A stretch of DNA of 64,000 nt from Sorangium aterium (lineage in GTDB: Bacteria; Myxococcota_A; Polyangia; Polyangiales; Polyangiaceae). Position 1 is the stretch's first letter; each line of letters starts with the position of its first letter. This document shows positions 41,970-48,475 of this stretch, in pieces. The notes below the pieces were generated by a model. That model was not told where the DNA came from. It made no database searches and was given only the letters and a program-made list of their open reading frames with translations. Both the position numbers and the translations under genes were made by a program. The stretch lies in the NCBI RefSeq assembly GCF_028368935.1, contig NZ_JAQNDK010000003.1:1839843-1903842 (forward strand), written 5' to 3'.

Positions 41970-43181
41970 TCAGCGTGCCTCGGCCCGCCTCGAGCCGTTG
42001 GCCGCGGCGGCGTCGGCGCCGTTTATCCGCTGGATGCAGAGCTTGAGGCCGGCGCGGAGGTTGCCCATCGTGATGATCCCCGAGAGATCGAGCCCCAGCG
42101 CGATCATCGTCTGCGCCACGTTCGAGCGGATACCCGTGATCACGCCCTCGGCGCCGAGGAGCCGTATCGCGCGGACCATCTCGATGAGGTAGCTCGCCGT
42201 CTTCGTGTCGACGGCGTCGACCCCGGTCAGATCGAGTATCGCGAAGCGCGCCCCCTTGCTCGAGATCGCGTCGAGGAGGCTATCCATCACCTCGGAGGTC
42301 CTCAAGCTGTCGACGACACCGACCATCGGGAGCGTCAGCACGCGATCCCAGACCTCGATGATGGGGGTCGACAGCGCGCGAATCACCTGCTGCTGGGCCT
42401 GGATCATGTCGAGCCTCGCCTGGAGCTCGACCTCCTTGCGCTTCATCTCCGTGATGTCGAACGTCACGGAGACCGCGCCGTCCGGCGCGCCGCGCTCGTC
42501 GAAGACGGGGAGCAGCCAGGACCGCCAGGTGACGCCGTGGGTCTCGACCTGATTCTCCACGATCTCTCCCGCCAGCGCGCGCCGCATCCCGTCCGCGGCC
42601 TCGGGGCTGGACCCGTAGAGGTCGAAGACGTTCTTGCCGATGAGCGCCCCAGGCTTCACGCCCGAGTTCTCGAGCCCCTTGCCGTCATGATGGGTGAAGA
42701 CCCCGTCGCGATCATACTTGCACGCGGCGATCGGGACGTGATCGAGGATGGAGCGCAGGATGATGGAGTCGTCCCGCGACGCTTCCGCCAGACGGCCGCG
42801 GTCGGTCACGTCCTGCCCGATGAAGAGCCTGCGCATCACCTGGCCTTCGGCGCCGCGCATCGGCTCGTGCACCCACGCGCACGCGACGACGCGCCCGTCC
42901 TTCCGCCGGTGCTCGGCGGAGAGCGGCGCGCCGCCCCGCCCGTCGCAGACGCGTCGCCAGAGGTCGACGTCGGCGCCGCCCAGCGCTGTGTCCGCGAGGC
43001 GGCGGCCAATCACCTCTTCCGCGGTATAACCCAGCAGCCGCTCCGCCCCGGCGCTCCACGCGGCGATCTCGAGATCATCGGCGTCGCCCGTGCACTCGAC
43101 GGCGATGAACGGCCCGTTGAGGACCGCGTTCATGTAGCTCGTCGCGACCTCAAGCTCGTCCGGGCCCGCCACCTGGTCCAT
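41970..43181 (-). CDS. PAS-PAS-STAS regulator (RsbR-like)
   Basis: A 403-residue cytoplasmic signalling protein. PAS domain 1 (about 15-125) contains WSAGAERLLGYTAEEVIGRR and FIGQDVTDRGRLA. PAS domain 2 (about 135-250) contains ILDHVPIAACKYDRDGVFTH and the PAC-like VSVTFDITEMKRKEVEL. A short coiled coil (LQARLDMIQAQQQVIRALS) leads to a STAS domain (about 280-385): IEVWDRVLTLPMVGVVDSLR, AILDLTGVDAVDTKTASYLI and GAEGVITGIRSNVAQTM. STAS proteins of this RsbR/RsbS type work as anti-anti-sigma or stressosome parts; the segment DLTG-V-DTKT is the region of the usual Ser/Thr phosphosite. No cognate RsbT/RsbW kinase is adjacent. ATG 43181 (MDQVAG) is preferred. It shares the strand with uricase, 59 bases away. 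Confidence 0.88.
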   Translation of the reverse strand: MDQVAGPDELEVATSYMNAVLNGPFIAVECTGDADDLEIAAWSAGAERLLGYTAEEVIGRRLADTALGGADVDLWRRVCDGRGGAPLSAEHRRKDGRVVACAWVHEPMRGAEGQVMRRLFIGQDVTDRGRLAEASRDDSIILRSILDHVPIAACKYDRDGVFTHHDGKGLENSGVKPGALIGKNVFDLYGSSPEAADGMRRALAGEIVENQVETHGVTWRSWLLPVFDERGAPDGAVSVTFDITEMKRKEVELQARLDMIQAQQQVIRALSTPIIEVWDRVLTLPMVGVVDSLRTSEVMDSLLDAISSKGARFAILDLTGVDAVDTKTASYLIEMVRAIRLLGAEGVITGIRSNVAQTMIALGLDLSGIITMGNLRAGLKLCIQRINGADAAAANGSRRAEAR

Positions 43182-43240
43182 GCGCAGCACTGTACCGGGC
43201 ACGTCATCGGCATGTCGAGAAAAACGGCCACGCCCGACGG

Positions 43241-44086
43241 TCAGGTCCCTCGCTTCATCGTGGCCTCGATGAGCCCGTGCGGCTCGTCGACCGGGACGAA
43301 TATCTCGTTGTCGTTGGCGAGCCCAAAGGGCGTGAGATCGACGAGCAGGCAGTGCTTGTTGGGGAGCGAGAGGCTCACCTCGTCGATGGCAGGACAGGCG
43401 GCGAGCACCGCCTCCCCCAGGTCATGAATGGTGTGCTGCACCGAGAGGCTATGTCGCTCCGCGAAGGTCTCGATCAGGGCGCGGCGGGCGCGCTCCCACG
43501 TCGCCGTGGGCGCCGGGTCGCGGCCGGCCGTGCGCCAGCGGGCCACCATGAGCGTCGAGAGGATGCGGTCCCCGGTCTCCTTGAGCGTCGTGTACTCGTC
43601 GCGCGGGAAGCCCGAGAACGCCGAGCCGGCGGTCTTGAGGACGAGGAGATCCGCGATGCCGGACGTGATCTCGACCCCGCCAGGAGCCGCGGAGATCTCC
43701 GCGGTCCGCCGCTCCCCTGCCGCGCGGAGGAACGCGTGAGGGTGCGGCGCGCCGCCCGCCTCGACGCGAGACCACACACTCTCTGCGATGACGACCGTCG
43801 CCCGCCGGGTGTGCGGCTTGCCGAGGAAGTGTTCGGCGAGCAGGGCGCCAAAGTCCTCGATCGGCTCGACCGGGTGGCCCTTGGCGAGCGCGTACACGGT
43901 GTTCTTCATCGTGTCCGTGGGCAGCACCTTGCTGTTGTCACCCTTCGTGTAAGCGTCGTCGAACTCGCCCTCCAGCTGGATATCGACCTGGACGTCGGTG
44001 AGCTCGTGCCGCGCGCCCGCGCGGCGGACCTTCACGAGCCGCACCCTCGATTTGCCGTAAGCGTTCCGCACCAACGAGATTGACAT
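43241..44086 (-). CDS. uox: Urate oxidase (uricase)
   Basis: A 281-residue uricase, which converts urate, O2 and water to 5-hydroxyisourate and H2O2. Two T-fold repeats are evident. The N-terminal half has NAYGKSRVR (catalytic Lys12) and LPTDTMKNTVYALAKG (T57 of the Lys-Thr dyad, then the K-N-T motif). The C-terminal half has SGFPRDEYTTLKETGDRILS and the signature SLPNKHCLLVDL carrying the active-site His; the tail reads NDNEIFVPVDEPHGLIEATM. Length fits the family. No other purine-degradation gene (HIU hydrolase, OHCU decarboxylase, xanthine dehydrogenase) is next to it, so the pathway must be completed elsewhere. It is divergent from the B12-binding gene at 44298 over a 211-bp gap. Confidence 0.93.
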   Translation of the reverse strand: MSISLVRNAYGKSRVRLVKVRRAGARHELTDVQVDIQLEGEFDDAYTKGDNSKVLPTDTMKNTVYALAKGHPVEPIEDFGALLAEHFLGKPHTRRATVVIAESVWSRVEAGGAPHPHAFLRAAGERRTAEISAAPGGVEITSGIADLLVLKTAGSAFSGFPRDEYTTLKETGDRILSTLMVARWRTAGRDPAPTATWERARRALIETFAERHSLSVQHTIHDLGEAVLAACPAIDEVSLSLPNKHCLLVDLTPFGLANDNEIFVPVDEPHGLIEATMKRGT

Positions 44087-44173
44087 CGTTCTTCAGCTCC
44101 CGCGCCGGGCGACGACGCTCCCTTGCGACGCGGGAGAGACGGTAGCTTGAAGCACGACGCCAGCTCAAGCCTG

Positions 44174-44191
44174 GCGGGCCCTTCGGCCCGC
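44174..44191. promoter_or_regulatory. Hairpin GCGGGCC-CTTC-GGCCCGC in divergent region
   Basis: A 7-bp perfect inverted repeat with a four-base loop, between the divergent uricase and B12-protein genes. It could be a protein-binding palindrome or part of a leader hairpin; nothing distinguishes the options. Confidence 0.35.
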
Positions 44192-44297
44192 GGCGCGCGA
44201 CGACGCACCGGCGGCGGCCGCCCGCCAGTGCATCGTCGGGCGAGCCCGTGCGATATCGCGCGTGCGGCGACGACGGCGCGTCACCACATACGCGGGC

Positions 44298-45806
44298 ATG
44301 GTGACCACAGAGCGTGACAGGGCGGCCGATGAGCTCGTCGCTCGCCGTGAATCGTTGAGGGACGCCGCGCTCGCCCGCCTCGAGGCCGCGTCCGTCGCGC
44401 CGCGCGCCTTCGGAGCGCGCGGCGAGCGCGAGGCGCTCTCGCGCTGCCACGTGGACCTCGCGGCGCACATCGACGCCCTCGCGGCGGCGCTCCGCGCTGC
44501 GGGCGCCCAGCAGCTCTGCGAGTACTGCGCGTTCACCGCGGTGTTCCTCGAAGCGATCGGGGTGCCCCGGCGCGCGCTCAGCGCCGCGCTCGACGCCCTG
44601 AGCGAGAGCATCGGCGAGCAGCTCGATCCGGCGCTCGCTTCGGTGGCGCAGGACGCGCTGGCCGCGGGCCGGGAGCGCCTCTGCGCCTCGCCCCTCGTGA
44701 CGCCGGCCGCGCTGGCGGCCATCCCCGAGCCCCCGTGCGCCGCCGGCGAGGCCGGCTCGGCGGCGGAGGCCATCGAGCGCTCGGCGGCGCGCATCGCGCC
44801 GATGAGCGTCGCGCTCAGCTTCGTGCGGCGCCCGGCGGACGCGCTCGCCGCCGACGCGAAGCGCGCCCTCTGCCTCGACGATGCCAGGCGCCACGTCGCG
44901 CAGCTCGCCGCGGCGGTCGACCAGGAGTCGCCGGAGCTCTTCAGCGCCTATGCGGAGTGGGCGCAAACGCTGCTGGTGCAGCACGGCCTCGACCCCGCCG
45001 AGCTCGCGGCCTACCTCCGCGCGCTCGACGACGTCGTAGCGCTCACGCTGCCGGAGCGCCTCGCCGAGGCGCCGCGGCGGTACCTGGCGGCGGCGCTCGA
45101 GCGGCTCACCTCGATGCGCGCCGAGGATCGCAGCTTCGTCCGCTCGGAGGCGCCGCTCGGGGCCGTCGCGTGCAGCTACCTCGACGCGCTGCTCGAGCGC
45201 GACAGGAGGCGAGCGGTGCGGGCCATCCGGGAGGCGCTCGACGCGGGCGCGCCGATCAAGGACATCTATGCTCACGTGCTGCAGCCGTGCCAGTACGAGC
45301 TGGGCCGGCGCTGGCAGCTCCGTCAGATCAGCATCGCCGGGGAGCACTACTGCACGGCGGTCACGCAGATGATCCTGGGCCAGCTCTATCCGCTCGTCGT
45401 CAGCGGCGATCGCGCCGGCCGTCGCCTCGTGGCCACCGCCGTGGACGGCAACCTCCACGAGATCGGCGCGCGCTTCGTCGCCGATTTCTTCGAAATGGCT
45501 GGGTGGGACACGTTCTATCTCGGGGCCAGCACGCCGGCCGAGCACGTGATCCAGGAGGTCGTCCAGCGGAAGGCCGACGTCCTCGCGATCTCGGCCGCGC
45601 TGAGCGACCAGCTCTCGAGCGTCCGCCAGGTGATCACCGCGGCGCGCGGCGACGATCGCTGCGGGGGCGTCGTCGTCCTGGTCGGCGGCCACCCGTTCCG
45701 CGTCGTCGACGACCTCTGGAGGCAGCTCGGGGCCGACGGCTCGGCGCCGAACGCGGAGCGGGCCGTCCGCACGGCGGAGCAGCTCCTCGCGGCGCGGAGC
45801 GCATGA
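44298..45806 (+). CDS. CarH-like cobalamin-binding protein without DNA-binding domain
   Basis: A 502-residue soluble protein. Residues about 45-130 and 190-275 are two copies of an all-helical domain (HIDALAAALRAAG..QLCEYC and HVAQLAAAVDQES..LFSAYA, both closing in an A-x2-ERL helix). Residues 285-368 form a four-helix cap of the MetH/CarH type (YLDALLERDRRRAVRAIREA; DIYAHVLQPCQYELGRRW). It contains W339-x9-E349-H350, the W-x9-EH motif with which CarH shields adenosylcobalamin. The Rossmann B12 domain (375-495) has lower-axial-ligand H387 (NLHEIG), 41 residues, S432 and G463-G464, the standard cobalamin signature. There is no MerR HTH or methyltransferase domain. It precedes two kinase genes, so it probably senses light or B12 status for a phosphorelay. 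Confidence 0.9.
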   Translation: MVTTERDRAADELVARRESLRDAALARLEAASVAPRAFGARGEREALSRCHVDLAAHIDALAAALRAAGAQQLCEYCAFTAVFLEAIGVPRRALSAALDALSESIGEQLDPALASVAQDALAAGRERLCASPLVTPAALAAIPEPPCAAGEAGSAAEAIERSAARIAPMSVALSFVRRPADALAADAKRALCLDDARRHVAQLAAAVDQESPELFSAYAEWAQTLLVQHGLDPAELAAYLRALDDVVALTLPERLAEAPRRYLAAALERLTSMRAEDRSFVRSEAPLGAVACSYLDALLERDRRRAVRAIREALDAGAPIKDIYAHVLQPCQYELGRRWQLRQISIAGEHYCTAVTQMILGQLYPLVVSGDRAGRRLVATAVDGNLHEIGARFVADFFEMAGWDTFYLGASTPAEHVIQEVVQRKADVLAISAALSDQLSSVRQVITAARGDDRCGGVVVLVGGHPFRVVDDLWRQLGADGSAPNAERAVRTAEQLLAARSA

Positions 45807-45925
45807 CCCCGCTCCGCGCGCTCAGGCGCCGGCCCCGCGGGGGTGTGCTTCGCATAGCGAGCGCCGCGCCGGCCTGCCAAAGACAGATCGCCTCCGCCGC
45901 GAGCGAGGGAGAGGCTCGGCCTCCG

Positions 45926-47263
45926 ATGATTCCGATGGAACCGCGCAGGACGCAAAGCGCAGGAGAAAACGAGGGAGCGCCGCTCGCGGCTGTGCCGTCA
46001 GGACACGAGCTCAGCGGTCCGGTGGCAGAGCTCGCCGCCGCTTTCCTCATGGCCTCGACCGCGCTCGCGCTCGGCGTGTTCACGCCGAACGGCGCGCCGA
46101 GGCTCACCAACCACGGCATGCGCCGGCTGCTCGGGGAGGCGGGTCGCGCCGAGGCTCGCCTCATCAGCCCGAGCTTCGCGCAGCTCGCCGCGGCCGAGCG
46201 CGGCGCCGACGAGCCGATCTACAGCGGCATGCTGCACTTCGGGGACCTCCGGTCGATCGCGCACAGCCTCCGGGGAGAGGTCTGGCGGCTCGGCCACGAC
46301 CTGCTGCTCCTCGCCGAGTTCGACGTCATCGAGCTCGAGCGCGTCGTCGCCGACGTGTCCGCGCTCAACTCGCGGATCACGAGCCTCCAGCGGCGGCTCG
46401 TCGCCGAGCAGAAGGAGCTCGAGCGGTCGCTCGAGCAGCTGCGCGCCACGCAGTCGATGCTCGTCCACTCGGAGAAGATGAACGCGCTCGGCAAGCTCGC
46501 CGCCGGCGTGGCCCACGAGATCAACAACCCGCTCGCCTTCGTCCGGAGCAACGTGCACACCCTGGGAGAGTCGCTCGATCGGCTGTTCGCCGCCTACGAG
46601 GCGCTCGAGCGGGCCGCCGTCGACGCGGGCTCGGACGAGGTGAAGGGCCTGGCCGAGGCGCTCCGCGCGGAGGTCGAGCCCGACTTTCTGCGCGAGGATA
46701 CGGCGGATCTCGTGAAAGGCACGCTGGGCGGCCTCGCACGCGTGCAGAAGATCGTCGAGGACCTCAGGATCTTCACGCGGATCGACCGGGCGGACGAGGA
46801 ATGCTGCGATCTGAAGGAGTGCCTGGAGAGCACCCTCGCGATCGCGGGCCCGGCGCTGAAGGACGGCGGCGTCCAGGTGACGGTCGAGTGGGCCGAGCTG
46901 CCGAAGCAGCGCTGCAAGCCGGCGGAGCTCAGCCAGGTGTTCCTGAACCTCCTCATCAACGCGGCCCAGGCGGTCGAGTGCCGAGGCCGTGGGAACGGTC
47001 GCATCGTGATCCGCGTGCGCGACGAAGGGCGCGGGATCGTCCTGGAGTTCGAGGACAACGGCGTCGGGATGACCCCTGACGTCCTCGGCCGGATCTTCGA
47101 TCCGTTCTTCACGACCAAGCCTGTCGGCCAGGGCACGGGGCTGGGCCTCACCATCTCGCACAAGATCATCGTCGATCAGCACGGCGGCACGATCGCCGTC
47201 CGATCGACCCCCGGGGCGGGCAGCACCTTCACGATCACGCTGCCGAAGGAGCTCGACCGATGA
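45926..47263 (+). CDS. Sensor histidine kinase with N-terminal PAS-like domain
   Basis: A 445-residue cytoplasmic kinase, no transmembrane helix. Residues about 30-150 look like a PAS-type sensor (ALALGVFTPNGAPRLTNHGM; SLRGEVWRLGHDLLLLAEFD). A coiled coil (ITSLQRRLVAEQKELERSLE) leads to the HisKA domain with phospho-acceptor H197 in VAHEINNPLAF. The ATPase domain carries the N-box NLLINAAQAVE, G1 box FEDNGVGM, the FDPFFTTKPVGQGTGLGL F/G2 boxes and HGGTIAVRSTPGAGSTF. All motifs needed for activity are present. ATG 45926 (MIPMEPRR) is the first start after the B12-protein gene, 119 bases downstream; the stop overlaps the next gene by four bases. Confidence 0.9.
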   Translation: MIPMEPRRTQSAGENEGAPLAAVPSGHELSGPVAELAAAFLMASTALALGVFTPNGAPRLTNHGMRRLLGEAGRAEARLISPSFAQLAAAERGADEPIYSGMLHFGDLRSIAHSLRGEVWRLGHDLLLLAEFDVIELERVVADVSALNSRITSLQRRLVAEQKELERSLEQLRATQSMLVHSEKMNALGKLAAGVAHEINNPLAFVRSNVHTLGESLDRLFAAYEALERAAVDAGSDEVKGLAEALRAEVEPDFLREDTADLVKGTLGGLARVQKIVEDLRIFTRIDRADEECCDLKECLESTLAIAGPALKDGGVQVTVEWAELPKQRCKPAELSQVFLNLLINAAQAVECRGRGNGRIVIRVRDEGRGIVLEFEDNGVGMTPDVLGRIFDPFFTTKPVGQGTGLGLTISHKIIVDQHGGTIAVRSTPGAGSTFTITLPKELDR

Positions 47264-48450
47264 CGCGCGCCTCCGGCGAGCGGCGCGCGCTGCTCATCGT
47301 CGACGACGAGCGCGAGACCTTGAAGGCGCTCCGCCGCGAGCTCCGGCGCGACTACGATGTCCTCATCGCGGAGAGCGCCGAGCAGGGTCACGCGATCTTG
47401 CGCGAGCGGACCATCCCTGTCGTCCTCAGCGACCAGCGGATGCCGGGCACGACGGGCACGGAGTTCTACGCGAGGGTCAAGGCCGAGTTCCCGGAGACCG
47501 TCCGACTCCTCATGACCGCCTATGCGGACACGAGCGCCGCCATCCAGGCCATCAACGAGGGCGGCGTGTACCGGTTCATCTCCAAGCCATGGGATCCGCC
47601 GGCGCTGGCGGGCGTCGTGAGCGACGCGTTCGCCCATCACGAGCGCATCAGCAGCTGCCAGCGGCTCCTATCGAGCCTCAAGACGAGCGCCGACGCCCTC
47701 CACCTCGAGAACCAGCAGCTCGCCGAGGCGACCCAGAAGACCCATGAGCTCATGGGCATCGCCGCGCACGATCTGCGCAATCCGCTCGCGGCGATCCAGT
47801 GGTTCACGAAGATGCAGCTGGCCGGCGTCGGCGCGGGGCCCGAGGACACGCGGCGCTACGCCCTGAAGATCCAGGACAACGCCGAGTTCGCGCTGCAGCT
47901 GATCGAGAACCTGCTCGACATCACGACGCTGGAGCACGGGAGCGGCGCGCTGCGCCTGCAGGAGGCCGACCTGAGAGGCATCGTCCTGGCGGCGGTCTCC
48001 CTGAACGAGCACGGCGCCGGCCGGAAGAGGATCACGGTGGACGTCGACGTGCCCGCGGATCTCCCGCTCGTCTGCTGCGACGTAGGGCGGATCGAGCAGG
48101 TCCTGAGCAACCTGCTCAGCAACGCGTTCAAGTTCTCTCATCCGGGCACGACGGTGACGGTGCACGCGTGGAGGATCGGCCAGGCGGTCGAGGTGATGAT
48201 CGAGGATCAGGGCCTGGGCATCCGCACGGACGAGATCAGCGGCCTGTTCAGCAAGTTCCGGAGGACGAGCACCCGATCGACAGGCGGCGAGAAGAGCACG
48301 GGGCTCGGCCTGTCAATCTGCAAGAACCTCGTCGAGCGCCACGGCGGCACGATCCGCGTGGAGAGCGAGCTCGGCCGGGGAACGCGGGTGTTCTTCACGC
48401 TGCCGATGAAGGCTGGGTGCTCCTGCGAGCCGGAGCGCTCCGCGGCGTAG
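47260..48450 (+). CDS. Response regulator-histidine kinase hybrid
   Basis: A 396-residue protein with a receiver domain first (residues 8-125; ALLIVDDERETLKALRRELR, phospho-acceptor D58 in VVLSDQRMPGT, LLMTAYADTSAAI, and the FISKPW lysine) and a histidine kinase after it. The kinase has H170 in IAAHDLRNPLAAIQ, N-box VLSNLLSNAFKFS, EDQGLGI and GLGLSICKNLVERHGGTIRV. Its start ATG overlaps the previous stop (ATGA), so both are translated together. The receiver probably takes phosphate from the upstream kinase, and its own kinase core then passes the signal on; no output DNA-binding regulator is encoded nearby. The C-terminal end holds CSCEPERSAA, of unknown role. Confidence 0.92.
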   Translation: MTRASGERRALLIVDDERETLKALRRELRRDYDVLIAESAEQGHAILRERTIPVVLSDQRMPGTTGTEFYARVKAEFPETVRLLMTAYADTSAAIQAINEGGVYRFISKPWDPPALAGVVSDAFAHHERISSCQRLLSSLKTSADALHLENQQLAEATQKTHELMGIAAHDLRNPLAAIQWFTKMQLAGVGAGPEDTRRYALKIQDNAEFALQLIENLLDITTLEHGSGALRLQEADLRGIVLAAVSLNEHGAGRKRITVDVDVPADLPLVCCDVGRIEQVLSNLLSNAFKFSHPGTTVTVHAWRIGQAVEVMIEDQGLGIRTDEISGLFSKFRRTSTRSTGGEKSTGLGLSICKNLVERHGGTIRVESELGRGTRVFFTLPMKAGCSCEPERSAA

Positions 48451-48475
48451 GCTCGCCGCGCGCGCCGCGCCTGAG

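Noticed and set aside
44087..44297. Cobalamin riboswitch upstream of the B12-binding gene
   Set aside because: No B12-box-like conserved sequence or multi-helix leader is recognisable; only a short GC hairpin at 44174-44191 is seen.
44735..47263. 842-codon frame starting inside the B12 gene
   Set aside because: Upstream of about 45926 it is an out-of-frame reading of the B12-protein gene, rich in Arg/Ala/Gly; the kinase begins at 45926.
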